Below are positions 45,226-57,022 of a stretch of 64,000 nt of DNA, in pieces. The notes below the pieces were generated by a model that saw nothing but the letters and a program-made list of their open reading frames with translations, was not told the DNA's origin and made no database searches. Origin of the DNA: Quercus robur. Lineage: Eukaryota; Streptophyta; Magnoliopsida; Fagales; Fagaceae. The position numbers and the translations under genes were made by a program. The stretch is from positions 48,209,854 through 48,273,853 of the forward strand of contig NC_065536.1 in NCBI RefSeq assembly GCF_932294415.1, written 5' to 3'. Numbering within the stretch: position 1 is the stretch's first letter; each line of letters begins with the position of its first letter.

Positions 45226-46279
45226 AACAAAATATAATTTTCTCTTATATTTTATCTAAATATAAATGATTATGGTTATTATTAGTATAAATTTATTATG
45301 ATTGTGTTTATATATGCAACTATCTATTCTGTCATTTAAAAAAATATAATGTGACAAAATTCTAATGAATGGTTTGTGCTGGGGAGATAACATCTTGTGT
45401 AGACTTTAATTGACTAGTTAATATAACATATAGGGATACAACTTAACCTAAAAGCTTAAGACGATGGGTTCGGGTCCAATTATGCTATTAATTACTCATT
45501 CTTCTTATTAGTATCCAATATGGGACTTCACTACTTAACTAACCTCGCAACTCACATGTAAGAATTTCAACAGTTTAAATACAATATAGAATTTAAAATA
45601 AATTATACCACCTCATGAATTTATGGTAAAGATTTACAAATAAATTATATTTTAAATTGCATTTTTTGAATTAATTTGATTGAATGATTTTCCTTTATGA
45701 ACTTATAAAATTAGATTCATCAACCTTTTATTTTTAAGAATTATATATAAATTTTACTATGAAACGGACCGTTTATATTGTCAATAAAATTATAAATAAT
45801 AATTTTATATCTTATCTTATAAATTTATTTACAAACTTAAACCATCCAATATCAAGCCTATTATTTTTCAACATGTATGAATGCAATTATTTAATATTAT
45901 ATATACTTAAATTGAATTTTGTACTCGCGAGTTTGTTCACAAATACATTAACATTTTTTAGATCAATTCTTTTAATATTTTGAGCTCAAACTTAGTCTTG
46001 ACCTTGACTTATTTCATAAATAAATAAATATAAACAATTTTTTTGTTGATTTAAGATCGAGTCCATACTATTCACAAATAACTTGGTTTGTTTTAGAGCC
46101 CTAAAGCTGGTGGCTACAGTTGCTCACTATGCAATGTTAGACATCATGGAAATGAGGCAACTCAACTAGCCCAATTTCTTAATTTTTATTATGATTAGTA
46201 TCTTATATATATATTCAAAGGATTTTCCTCAACAATACTTGGTCATGGAGAGAAAATAGCTTCCCTTGTCACAACAGAG
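45226..46279. other. AT-rich DNA, possibly Helitron interior
   Basis: No gene recognised; short frames only. The word GATGGGTTCGGGTCCAATTA near 45465-45484 resembles a tRNA box B, but no box A or tail could be paired with it. Confidence 0.35.
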
Positions 46280-46682
46280 ACTATATATATATATAAAGCC
46301 AAAACTTAGAGGAAATCATATTAGAATTCAAATTGAATTTCAATTGGAATCCAATTGTGCGCCATGTGTCTTATTTGATTTTTAATTTTTGTGTCAAATG
46401 AATATTGAATGTAAAAATCAAAGAGTCCAAATCCAATTAAATTCTAAATTGGAGTTCAATTTTGCGTCCATTGAATTTTTTTATTTTTGTGGCAAGTGAA
46501 TTATTAGGTGTATAAACTGAAGAGTTTAAATCCAATTAAATTCTAAATCATATATATTTTGTTTATATATATATATATATAAAATGAGAAATCATTACAT
46601 ATTTTAGAAATCTATAGTTTAAATGTGTAAATGTGATTTTTTTTTAATTGTACTTGTGCATATGCGTAGGGTTATGCACTAG
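46280..46682 (+). mobile_element. Short Helitron, 0.4 kb
   Basis: The left end CTATATATATATATAAAGCC is preceded by GA where A|T is expected, so the first base of the TC is changed. The right end TGTGCATATGCGTAGGGTTA then TGCACTAG|T fits the Helitron end pattern. The interior has repeated AATCCAATTAAATTCTAAAT-like words and no coding frame. Confidence 0.6.
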
Positions 46683-47389
46683 TATATATAAAACCAAAGA
46701 TAAGAGAAAATCCAATTATCAATCAATCAATATATATAATGTTTCTAGACTTTTCATCCCTCACACAAACACACAAAACTCTCTGCACTTTAATTCACCA
46801 TTTTCACCTCTTGCACCTCTACCCCTTTATATATACCTACCCTTAGCCCTTCATGCCATCCCATGTCAAATACACATAGAATAAAAAAGATGTCATTTAC
46901 CTTCAATCTTTGGACAACACCTACCTAACTCTAACATTGTTGTTTCATCTAATCCTAACAAATATGAGTTTGCTATAACCAAGGAAGGGGTGCTTGCATT
47001 TTATATTAAGTGACAACGGCAATTATGATTTTGATTTTAAGGTGGATTTGTGGGTTTTGTAAATGATATGATTGACTGTGAGTGTTTTAGATGTGTATTT
47101 TGTTTTAGAATTAAGCAGAAAAAGAAAGACACATTCTATATTAACTTTTATTCTATAATATTTCTTCAAAGTTGTTTTTTTTTTTTTTTCATTTTTTCTT
47201 CTCATTACTTCAATTGAATAATTATAATGAATATGCGTGTACAATATATAATTGTTGTTTTTTTATGATAAACTCATTACTAATAGAGTTTTATAACAAT
47301 TATGCTATAATACATATAAAACATTCTCCAAAACCATATTACATAAAATATTATAATCTTATCCATGCATTGCATAGGTAACTTACTAG
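46683..47389 (+). mobile_element. Helitron in tandem with the previous one
   Basis: Directly after the preceding CTAG comes TATATATAAAACCAAAGATA, a Helitron-like left end lacking its TC. The right end CCATGCATTGCATAGGTAAC then TTACTAG|T carries a small hairpin. No Rep/helicase. The two elements lie head to tail without spacer. Confidence 0.5.
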
Positions 47390-47731
47390 TTAGATTTGAA
47401 TTATGGCCTAATTTTGCACCCTATGTCTAATTCAACTTTCTTAATTTTGGTGCACACAATATTAACACAACTTCAATCTCAATACATTAATATCTATTAT
47501 TCAATTATTCTTGAGATAAGAATCCCTACACTCAACACGAAAATCTAGGGGCCTCAATAATAATTCTCACTCATCTAGGAATGATCTTTTCAATAATAAT
47601 TCTCACTCATCTAGGAATGATCTACTGATCAAACAATCAAGCAGAAGCTAAAAAGCCAAAGACTAATGTCAATTTTGCAATACATACCTGGAAGGGTCAT
47701 ACGCCAATAGAGAGAGAGAGACTAATGTTTT
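47390..47731. other. Spacer with a 35-bp direct duplication
   Basis: CAATAATAATTCTCACTCAT followed by CTAGGAATGATCT occurs twice in a row (47556 and 47591). Otherwise unremarkable. It ends with the GTTTT target copy of the solo LTR. Confidence 0.5.
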
Positions 47732-48499
47732 TGTGGGGGCCGGATACTCAATAAATTATTAAAATCGTGTTAATTGGGCCTGTGGCCCATCCGAGGACGT
47801 AAAACTATCCGAGGAGGCCTATATCAGGTTATAAGGGTAACCAAATGAAAGGAAGAGTAAATATCACGTGAGGTGAGTTTAGTATTCGTCCGAGGACAAA
47901 ATCCTTCTCGGCAATATGAGTCCAAGAACGACCTGAACGCTACATTGTTACAAACACACTTCAGAGCTACGTTACCACTAAAAGTGGGACATAGGACCAA
48001 GGATAAGAAAGAAAAGGTAAACAAATATCTTTAACAACAACTGTCTCCGCATTAATTGCCTCTCAACCAACTCTCTGGCCGCATTAATGTGGAGGTGATG
48101 CCTGAACAATGATGAGGCAGCGTTACAGCTGCTGGTTGGAGGTTCCAGAAGGTGTTGGATGGGACAGAAAATGATCCCCCAAACCCAACCTACATGTGTG
48201 TGGTGAAGATGACACCAAGAGAACAGTATATAACATGGAAGAATGCATTGAGAGAAAGATCGGAACTTCTAAACCAGTGATGCTTAGAGGAAAACCTTAC
48301 GAAATAAAGAACTTAACTTGTTTCAAGGAGAAATAGATTGTTATATTGGTGTTAATCCATCTATAAACAAAAAGGGTAATCGTTTTTCTCTTGGAGTTAA
48401 TCTAGTTCTTTGATATCCACGTTCTACAAATTTATTGTTTAGGCCTTTAACGTTCAAACCCAATACGAATTTGGGATCGTTACAAATTGAGTCCCTATA
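47732..48499 (+). mobile_element. Solo LTR (Gypsy-like group), GTTTT target duplication
   Basis: Starts TGTGGGGGCCGGATACTC and ends GTTACAAATTGAGTCCCTATA; length 768 bp. Perfect GTTTT copies flank it (47727-47731 and 48500-48504). A TATATAA box lies at 48227-48233. It shares terminal words with the LTRs at 53403-54081 and 62227-62943 (TGTGGGG-CC start, TCCGAGGA boxes, GTTACAAATTGAGTCC end with the former). No internal domain or partner LTR. The superfamily is inferred from appearance. Confidence 0.86.
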
Positions 48500-49464
48500 G
48501 TTTTCATTTTTATGTTGCTAAAGAGCATATCATCGTGCAATACAAACTTATTTTGATTGTTTTCATTTTTATGTTGCTAAAGAGCATGGTCCTGCCTCGT
48601 GTACTGGGGTTCAAATTTTATGGATTTCTATGGTGAGCTCATTGATTTAATTGTTCAAGTTTTATTTTAACAACTTTGGTAGACATTGTTACGATTTTTA
48701 CCAATCTAATAGTAGATTAGTTTTTTACTCTCGTGTAGGGAAAGGCATGAGTGAATTTTCATTAGTACATCGTGCTACTATTGTCAATATATCTTTTGAG
48801 TATGGGGCAACCATGGACTTCTTTTCTATGGATCATGTCACTCTACAATATCTGAAAATATTTGACAAATTTTCAACACCCATGTCATGTATAATTTTTT
48901 GAAGGTAACCCCTCTTTTTCCCTTATATTTCTTTATTTTGTTTTTTTTTTCAATAATTTATGGCTTTTGATTCTTTAATTTTCTGGCTGATTGGAAGCTT
49001 TAACATTTGAACTCTTGGATTCTTTTTTTTCTTTTTTTGCATCATTAAGATGCTAATAGTTAAAATCTTTTGAAGGACTTGTAACTTGCATGATTGTTAG
49101 ATTGAAGGAACATTGTGGCTCAGGTGATTTTTGATATTCTAGATATCGAATGTAGAACACAAAAAGTAATTAGATTCCTTTAATAAAACTTCAAATACTA
49201 ATTCTAAATGTAGATTTCAATAAATAAATAAATAATTAAATCCCAATTAATTAATAAACAAACAACTTCATTACTTCAAATTTTTTTTTTTTTTAAAGAT
49301 TGTTGTTAACCATGGTGTTTCACATATTCACTATACAACATTAATAATAATAATAATAATAATAATCAACATTTTTTTGCATGAATAATAACAATTTATA
49401 ATTTATAAAATTCAAATGAGTTCTAACAAAATTCTTTAATTTTCTTTTATCAATATTGTTTGTT
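48500..49464. other. AT-rich DNA upstream of a Helitron end
   Basis: GTTTTCATTTTTATGTTGCT plus AAAGAGCAT is present twice (48500 and 48559). A frame at 48651-48902 has no recognisable family. An AAT trinucleotide run lies near 49339-49365. Confidence 0.35.
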
Positions 49465-49496
49465 GTTTCTGTGCATATGCATGGGTTACAAGCTAG
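49465..49496 (+). mobile_element. Helitron 3' terminus
   Basis: CTGTGCATATGCATGGGTTA then CAAGCTAG|T matches the shared terminal pattern, with a palindromic TGCATATGCA stem. The 5' end is not identified. The solo LTR at 47732 may lie inside this element. Confidence 0.5.
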
Positions 49497-50064
49497 TGTT
49501 AATATAAGCAAACGACTCCTCATGTAAAGGTGTAAACAACCAAAAATTAATTGATTTTTTCACAATATTCTCTAACCAAAATATGTCAGTTGTCGCATAA
49601 TAAATTATAAACGTTCCAATCTTGCAAGTTAAGCCTCTGAAGGCAGTGTTTTGTCTAGTTGGATAACTCCATAGGCAGTAGCACTTTGAAAGTTCTTTTC
49701 TTTCTCTTAAAAGCAATATAATAATATGTGTACGCATAAAATCATAATCAGACATAATTTCTTAGATTCTATGGAACTTTGATTTGCGTCTTTTAACGGT
49801 CAATTTGAGCCATCAGTCATCAATGAATAATCCCAAATAAGCCTCAATATCACCAACTTAACTAACATTCAAAGACAACATAAAGTACAAATTAATCACA
49901 AAGATATGAAAAACTCAAATCAAAAGCCCTTCTCAATATTATTACTCAATAACTAGGATTAACACATAAATGAAGAACACTAAACTCAAGTTCCAACTGA
50001 AGAAAAAAAACACACACCCAATATCAATATTTCCCTCTCTGTTTTTTGTTTTTTTGTAGAGGGG
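49497..50064. other. 3' flank of the DUF3339 gene at 50065
   Basis: AT-rich. The part adjacent to the gene would be its 3'UTR on the minus strand. No other gene seen. Confidence 0.4.
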
Positions 50065-50274
50065 TCAACCAAGGTACAGGTGAACCTTGACAGCCAACAA
50101 GAAGGTGCAAATGAGACCAAAGTAAAGTAGGGAATGAATCAGTATGGATGCACCACTCGTCTGAAAGTTACCAAAATCGACACACCCATTGCGCCCAGGC
50201 ACTTGAAAGAGCAGACCCGGAGTTAAGAGTACAAATAGCACCACAGCCACAAAAATTGGACCCCAATCCGACAT
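50065..50274 (-). CDS. DUF3339 family small membrane protein, second copy
   Basis: A complete 69-residue frame in one exon starting MSDWGP, with PGLLFQVPGRN, VDFGNFQTSG and a C-terminal helix ending HLYLG. Two hydrophobic segments lie at about residues 7-25 and 44-62. It differs from the 28658 copy at 21 of 69 positions, mostly conservative exchanges in the helices. The loop motif GNxQTSG and the PGLLFQxPGRN stretch are kept, suggesting both are under selection. The C-terminus has Leu for Thr (YLG against YTG) and Lys at position 63. DUF3339 is a plant-specific family without known function. The leader (50275-50520) is purine-rich on the plus strand and lacks a clear TATA box; a weak ACATAAAC lies about 110 bp upstream. 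Confidence 0.93.
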   Translation of the reverse strand: MSDWGPIFVAVVLFVLLTPGLLFQVPGRNGCVDFGNFQTSGASILIHSLLYFGLICTFLLAVKVHLYLG

Positions 50275-50519
50275 CTTTCAAGCTTTCCCTATGTAATTAA
50301 CTTGGGAATGATTGTTGGAGCTAATGAGATTATGGGAGAAAAATGAAAATAATGATGGAATTGGGAAACTTGGGAGGTGTTTATGTAAGGAAAGAAAAGA
50401 GAGAGTGGAGACTAAAAGAGACTTTGGTGGGAAGAAAAGTAGATAAAGAGAGTGTGGGGCGGAGACTTATTAAGGGAGTTAATCACTTGGTTCCACTCCT
50501 ATAGTCCCTACTTTTGTAA

Positions 50520-52851
50520 CTTGTATACACGTGACAACTGGGAATAACTTGTTAGTCATGCTTGCTTTGAACAAATCACACTACTGTTTTGGTTTTAGTT
50601 CTTGTACATTTACAAGAAAATGTATTGTAGAAGCAAATAAAAAAGGGATTTGATTTGATTAGGCCTACATGCATACGATGTGATATTGTGCTTTTATTTT
50701 GAAGGTTGTGCACAAAATCAGCTAAAGTTAATGATCTGCTAGCGAAAAAGCTAAAGTTAATTATCAAAAACTCAGTGATTTCTACTTCATGGATAGCCAA
50801 TTAGCCCTTTTTGGTTCTCTCTCTCTCTCTCTCTCCTTCCTTTGATACATTGAAATGAGAACTTACGAATAAGAATCTTTCTTTCCATGTTTCTTTTACC
50901 GCTTCTTTTCAATCTTGATATTGCATTTGGAAGAACAAGGTCTTACTGTTTTTATACACATCAATTTGAGTTCATATGCCCAAGAAGTAACGGATAATTC
51001 CTTCAACATAAAGCAAAAGCAATGGATAATTATCATTCATTAAAAGAAAGAAGAAGAAGAAAAAAAAAAAGCATGAAAGAAGTTAATCAAGCCATCTAGG
51101 GCAGAGAGGGATCATAAAACAGTTTTTTGCTTCTTTTTTTTTTTATATATATATATTTATATATATATACTATAGTAGTCATCAAATAGTTAACGTCAAA
51201 ATTGAAAAAAAAAAAAATATATATATATATATATATAGTTAACGTCATAAGTTTTTTATGATATAGTGTGTAGGATTAATTTTTTGTGCCATTTTTACTT
51301 TGGGTTATAAAGTCCAAAACCTAAACTGACGAAAGAGGGTCACATAGGCCGAAGAATGGACAGATGGAAAAAGGGCCCATCAACCCCCACTACAGCCCAT
51401 GACAATTCATGCCCACCAACTGGGCAATCAAACTTGCTGAATAAAGAACTAACGAAACCCAAGTGTTATGTCTCGAAAGAAAATAAACCCATGTGTTAGA
51501 CTCAACTTGGGCCAAGTCCAAAAAGGCTTTAAAATCAAACCAAAACTAGTTGCGAACTTGTGGGACGCCCAAAAAGGCAAAAAGTTTAATGAAATGTCCT
51601 TATTTGTAACTTTTTGTTACAATGAATATAATTCTTTTTATTTTTAGAAAGTTTCAATCTGCTACTTAGTTTTTTTTTTTTTTGTATGGTGCTACTTAGT
51701 TTTTGGTTTAGGTAGAAATTGAACCTCAAATCTTATATGGTATTAATTAATTATTAATTTTATTGGTTTGGCGTTTGGAAATATCTGGGAGTTTGGAAAT
51801 ATCTGGCATGCTAGCTGTTGCTATATTTGAACGAGCCGCCTCACTTTTATCTTCTTCTTTTTTCTTTTTCTTTTTTTGAGAAGGACCTCACTTTTATCTA
51901 TTATCACACATTTGACACTTTTTATTGACCAATTGCTTTTAATGGGTTGCTAAACTTGCTATAAACATCCTTTTCATAATATCAAATGCAATCATCAAAC
52001 CAACTAGGCAAATAATATGGTATAAAGCTAGGCAAAATTGTAATCTGATTCAATATTTCAATATTCTTGAATATATATATATATATATATTAGCTCTCTC
52101 TCTCTCTCCATATATATATATATATATATATACATGGAGAGAAAAAAAGGAAAAACTCAGGTTTAAATTTTAAATATCAATTAATTTTTATGTACTACCT
52201 CTGACAAACTCAACCAACTTAAGTAATCTCTTTTTTGTTAATCTCACATTAGAAAATGAGTGTGAGTTAAACAGGTTTAAAGTTTGTGTTGTGTATCCAA
52301 GAGTTGTCTTTTTGAATATACACCACTGTCAGTTTTTTTAAAACTTTCTCTCATCTCCTAACGTGTGTATATTAAAATACTTAGTATTAAAAAAAAAAAA
52401 AAAAGTAATGTCTTTTTGTCTCATTCTCTTTCATATTTGGTGTATCTTCATCTGTTTTGATTAAAAAACTTTCCAAAATCCTTACTTGAAGGCTTGAAGC
52501 TAAAAATGGTGAGTCTTTGTGAAAAATGTTGAATCTTTTGTGAGTTTTGGTGAGGACTCATCTTTCTTGACAAAGACCTCTCCAAAATCCTTCCTTGAAG
52601 ACGAAAAGTGAGAGACAAATATAATTAGTTTGAGTATTATCTTTTCTCTCATTCTTTCTAGCATTTGCTCTTTTTCTCTCTCATATTTCTTTCATATGAT
52701 TTGTAATATATTTATACACGCACACACTTGGAAAACAAAAAAAAAAAAAAAAAATACTTATGAAAAATAAAGTACATGTTTCCATGTTCATTGTTAATGT
52801 ATGAAAAAAAAAATTTTCTTGGGCAAGTTAGTTTACGGTAAAGTATTTGAC

Positions 52852-52908
<57 letters not shown>

Positions 52909-52956
52909 CATTAGCCTTGATAGTATTAAACACACAATATTTGTAACCTACAATTA

Positions 52957-52987
<31 letters not shown>

Positions 52988-53150
52988 ATTAGATAATTAG
53001 ATTTTTTTGTAATTTTCTTTTGTGAAAAATCAATTAATGGACATTGAAAGCAATAAAAAAGATAATATTTTATCATTCTTGTATGCATTGAAAAAGAGAT
53101 ATTTGTCATCATTTTTTGCATCAACAAGTTTTGGAATACAATTTTTATAA
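50520..53150. other. AT-rich intergenic DNA, no gene recognised
   Basis: It contains a CT run (about 50816-50836), TA runs (51140-51240, 52075-52130, 52958-52981), a mixed-composition segment at 51310-51590 with GGGCCC words but no recognisable domain, and a 49-base A-run (52857-52905). Low-complexity frames here are not genes. Confidence 0.4.
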
Positions 53151-53154
53151 TATA

Positions 53155-53190
53155 CTAGTTAATAACCTGCACTTTACATGGTATATTGTT
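53155..53190 (-). mobile_element. Helitron 3' terminus (minus strand)
   Basis: On the minus strand CCATGTAAAGTGCAGGTTAT then TAACTAG|T fits the pattern with a weaker hairpin. The element would extend to higher coordinates, where the solo LTR at 53403 interrupts it. The 5' end was not found. Confidence 0.42.
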
Positions 53191-53402
53191 AACAAAATAT
53201 ATGTTTAATTGTTACATGTAAAAAATTTTATATAACTATTTATCCATTATTTACTATTTGAATTAGAAGAAGAACAAAGGGACATATATTAACTAAATAT
53301 TTACTAAGCTACACATATTCACTTGTAAAGAAAGAAATAGTTCATTGGACAATAATTATATCATAAACCCAATTTATTGTAAAAGTAACACATAATTATA
53401 AG

Positions 53403-54081
53403 TGTAAGGACTCAATTTGTAACGACCCCAAAATGATGTTGGGTTCACACGTTAAGGGCCCAAATAATATAATTTGTAGAGCGTGGGCTTGAAAGGCTAG
53501 GCCTTAGTCACCGGACGATGGTTAGTCATGGTGTTCATACAGAACTAAACCATGTTCGCTTGAGAAGTCTTTCTCCTCGATACGGCCTAGGAGGCTCTGG
53601 TTCTTGGCCTTTTTTTTTCCCAGCCTCCTTTTTTGGACTGCTTACTTCTCCTTTTATATTAGCCTTTACCCCTCTTCCAACGTCCACGTGTAGGTTCAAC
53701 TTTCCAAGGTTGATACTTGTCCCATCAGCCCATACCCAAAGTGGTTGGGGGTGATTATAAAAGCTGAAAAGCATTGCTCTGTCTGGCACAGAGTATTTAA
53801 TTGCAATAATGACAGCCTTTCCTTTGTCCTTTGTCGCCATATTGTCCAGGGCTCCTTTATCTATTAACGCGGATGTGTTTGACTCTTCCCAAAACTGTTC
53901 CTATGCCGTTCTTGCCCTTTCTTTTAGGAGTGCCTTGGGGACGCTAAGGATAGAGTCATCCTCGGCCATGTCCCAAGGCTATTCGGACTTTCACTGTAGG
54001 TCCTCGGCTATATCTCTCCTCGGCTCGGGCCTTGGGCCCCAATGTAAAGTGGGTCAAGGTCACAAATCCTCTGGCCCCACA
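53403..54081 (-). mobile_element. Solo LTR (Gypsy-like group), ATAAG target duplication
   Basis: On the minus strand it starts TGTGGGGCCAGAGGATTTG and ends GTTACAAATTGAGTCCTTACA; length 679 bp. Perfect ATAAG copies flank it (53398-53402 and 54082-54086). A TATAA box lies on the minus strand near 53755-53760. The end sequence is the same as in the 47732-48499 LTR, so they belong to one family. CCTCGG boxes recur inside. No internal region. Confidence 0.88.
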
Positions 54082-54086
54082 ATAAG

Positions 54087-54800
54087 TATAAGTGTTTGTG
54101 AGGTGTAAGGGGCAAGAACCAAGGTTCAAGTCTCTAGGAAAGAGTTTCACACACATGTACTTAGATTAGGCTATAGTAGAATTCTATCTCAGTACAAAAT
54201 AATAATAATAATAATAATAATAATATACATATACATATAAATATACACACATATGTATGTATATACATATACATATATATATATATATATATAACAATAA
54301 AGAAATAATACACACATATATATGAAAATTGGAAAACCCCACCCCCCAAAATATTGAAATAATATTTCACCTAAAAAACCTTGGAAAATCATATGGAAAT
54401 ATCAAATTTTTAAAATTTTTATTACATTAAAAAAATTTCACAACCCCAAATACAAAAGGAAAAAAATTTCACAAGAATTAAATAAGAAAACTTGGAAAAA
54501 AAAAGGAACATAAGTAGAAAACTAAAAACTTTTTAAAACAATAATAACAAATAAAATAGATACTAATATTATTATTCCATTCCACCAATCTTAACTGAGA
54601 AAATAGATTTATTATTTAAGAATTTAGAGAGAGTATTACTCCACCATCTCCTCGAATTGTAGAATTCTCCCAAAAGTTTGAGAGCAATGGAAATGTGTGG
54701 GACATCGCTCAAATACACGTTATATAACATTTAAGTGAGAAGACTATAAACAAGCGCATTAGATTTGCCAACTTGAACTTGCAAGCTAAAAATATATTAG
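54087..54800. other. AT-rich DNA with microsatellites
   Basis: An AAT run (about 54201-54226) and an interrupted ACATAT/TA tract (54225-54300). No gene. Confidence 0.45.
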
Positions 54801-54802
54801 GC

Positions 54803-54900
54803 GAAAATACATTTTTAGTCCCTACATTTTGGGCAATTTTTCACTTTGGTCCAAAAAAATTTTGAGCTCCTATTTTGGTTCTTAAAATTCAAAAATGGGG
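54803..54900. mobile_element. Mutator-like terminal fragment
   Basis: GGCGAAAATACATTTTTAGT and CCCTACATTTTG match the terminus of the 40478-42099 element with several changes. No matching second end lies nearby, so it is a truncated relative. Confidence 0.42.
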
Positions 54901-54977
54901 CCATGGATTTAGAGAGAGAATTGGGTTTTAGGCCATGGATTTAGAGAAATAAAGAGTTGGGTTCTCAACCATGGGTT

Positions 54978-55014
<37 letters not shown>

Positions 55015-55820
55015 TAAACCAACCACTCGGTTTGGTTGATTGCAAGAGGGGTTGCAAAAGACAGAGTCACTACTGCTAGCGATGGTGGCATGATCTTTGA
55101 GCCCAGTGCTTAGAGATGATATCATATGTGATTAGATGAATTTATGTTTTAGTAATATAATGATGTATCATGTCCTTATTGGAGGGTGTAAACCAAAATC
55201 TTTCTCTCTCTCCGTGTCTATATATATATATATATATTATTGTAGACAATTAGATTAGATGGTGCATTGATACTCATATTTGTGATTTAATATTTGTAAC
55301 TACTTCATTTTAGTTGTACTAATTACAATCAAAATTTCCCACTTTAAATGTATATAAATGTAGATTTAGTTAACAATTTGATAATTATATGTGTGTGTAT
55401 ATATATACAAAATATAAAAGCGAAATGTTTAACTTTTTGTTGATCATCTTTATTGCTCCACATGGCTAATAAATTACTGCCACGTTTACATTTGAAAACA
55501 TTGAGCAATTGTGCCTTTTCAGTTTGCCTGTACATAACCTTCAAAACAGCTAAAGTTGTAAATAGATTCAAACCCAGCATACATTTTTCAAAAGTTATTC
55601 AATTCTGGATGTTAGGAGATCTCAAACTCAAATGCATGTCCAATTCTCATATTTTCACCTAAATAAACTAAAATAATAAAATTTATACGTGTAACCTCTC
55701 CGTTTGGTTCTAGAAACCCAAAAAAAAAGGGCAAGCAGAAAAAAATCATAGAGAAACATTCCCTAGTTTTTTTTTTGGAGAAACCAAACACAAAGCCTAA
55801 ATACATTTCATTGAGTAATA
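54901..55820. other. Intergenic DNA with GA repeats
   Basis: GATTTAGAGAGA-type repeats (54905-55012), a TA run near 55215-55236, no gene. Confidence 0.4.
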
Positions 55821-55821
55821 T

Positions 55822-55960
55822 TTAGGTACTCCCGAAGCACAAAAAATGGTGCTCACTTTTCTCACATTTATGGTGGAGTCCACTCATTAAATTCATGGTG
55901 GGGTCCATTATGAATATGAGAGGAAGGAGCACCATTTATCCATGCTCCGGGAGTATCTAA
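55822..55960. mobile_element. Foldback MITE, ~139 bp
   Basis: The ends TTAGGTACTCCCGAAGCAC and the complement of the right end (TTAGATACTCCCGGAGCAT) are inverted repeats. Inner words AAATGGTGCTC and GAGCACCATTT extend the stem. The TTA...TAA edges fit a Tourist/Harbinger-type 3-bp target. Non-coding. Confidence 0.72.
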
Positions 55961-56394
55961 GAATTTTCCCATTTCATAATTCAATTCGCTAGATTTATTC
56001 CTGTGGAACCAAGAACCTTCTAGAACCTAAAAATAGAAAACAAACTTGAAAACTGCTTTTTTTTTTTTTTTTTTTTTTCTTTTTAGGAGAGGTAGATTAA
56101 ATACAAGTAGATTAAACAATAAAAACACGTACCAAAAAAGAAAGGCAAAGGCAAGGTAGAAACAAAAGTGACAAGGATGAGAGTTTGGATCTGTGAGAGA
56201 GAAAACACTTCAAAAATGGGATTCTTTCATTCAAGTTAGGACTTAGGAGAGAGAGAGAGAGAGAGAGAGATAGAGGGAGAGAGAGAGAGAGAAATTTTGG
56301 AGAAGACCCATAAGTTTCTTATGTTTCTAAGAAAGATGAAAGAGAAGAAGTTACCAATTAATGAATATGAACCATTATTTATACCCAAAGGATT

Positions 56395-56817
56395 ATGACC
56401 CTTCAATAGGCATATTTTTGGTCAATAGGTACCATTTTCATTCAATAGTCACATTTCCGGTCAATAGGTATTTTTCATTCAATAGGCATCTTTCCGATCA
56501 ATAGGCACATTTTCATTTAATAGGCATCTTTAATAGATATCCAATATGAAGGGTTATGACATTTCAATAGTCATCTTTTAGCATATCTAATATGAAAGGT
56601 TATGATATTTCAATGGGCACCTTTTGATATATTCAATTTGAAGAGTTATGACATTTCAATAGGCACATTTTGTGTTATTTCTTTGAATTATCTCCTTTTT
56701 TTTTTTTTAATTTCATGCATTTTTGCTTACTATTCCAACTAAAAGATAATAGTTTTTTTTTTTCCCTTGAAACTCTTCTATTAGCTATTCTTGTGCATCG
56801 CATGGGTTGGCGACTAG
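56395..56817 (+). mobile_element. Helitron 3' part with internal short repeats
   Basis: It ends CTTGTGCATCGCATGGGTTG then GCGACTAG|T, very close to the 40077 terminus, so the same family. Upstream the words TTCAATAGGCA, GGTCAATAGG and AAGGGTTATGACATTTCAAT repeat 5-8 times (56395-56665). The 5' end was not located, so the start given is only that of the repeat tract. Confidence 0.5.
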
Positions 56818-56839
56818 TTAGCATACTAGTTAGTATATA

Positions 56840-57015
56840 TAATTATATATGTGCGTGTGTAGATTTTTATGTATGACATGACATAAATATGATTTGAAAA
56901 ATATTATTTGATCACAAAAAAATATAAAATAAAAATGACTTAAAAGGCTATTACCTAAAAGAATTAATTAGGAAGAAAATGAATAGACCTTTGTTTTTGG
57001 TTGGAAAAATGAAAG
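56840..57015 (+). repeat. Segment duplicated at 58915-59165, left copy
   Basis: AGATTTTTATGTATGACATG and the following ACATAAATATGATTTGAAAA are identical at 56861 and 58939. Similarity continues through AAGGCTATTA, AAAGAATTAATTAG and ATAGGACTTA/AAGGACTTA. The offset is 2078 bp. A hAT-like element begins where the left copy ends. Confidence 0.75.
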
Positions 57016-57022
57016 GACTTAG

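Noticed and set aside
45440-45500. tRNA gene suggested by a GGTTCGGGTCC word
   Set aside because: No cloverleaf, no box A at the right distance and no T-run terminator.
47824-48024. 66-codon minus-strand frame
   Set aside because: Inside the solo LTR at 47732-48499; no domain.
48651-48902. 83-codon frame ([16 protein letters not shown]...)
   Set aside because: No recognisable family, AT-rich codons, located between a solo LTR and a Helitron end. It may be transposon debris but cannot be supported.
52712-52933. 73-codon frame with a poly-Phe block
   Set aside because: Product of a 49-base A-run on the plus strand.
53535-54156. Open frames of 66-101 codons
   Set aside because: They lie wholly within a solo LTR defined by TG...CA ends and an ATAAG duplication.
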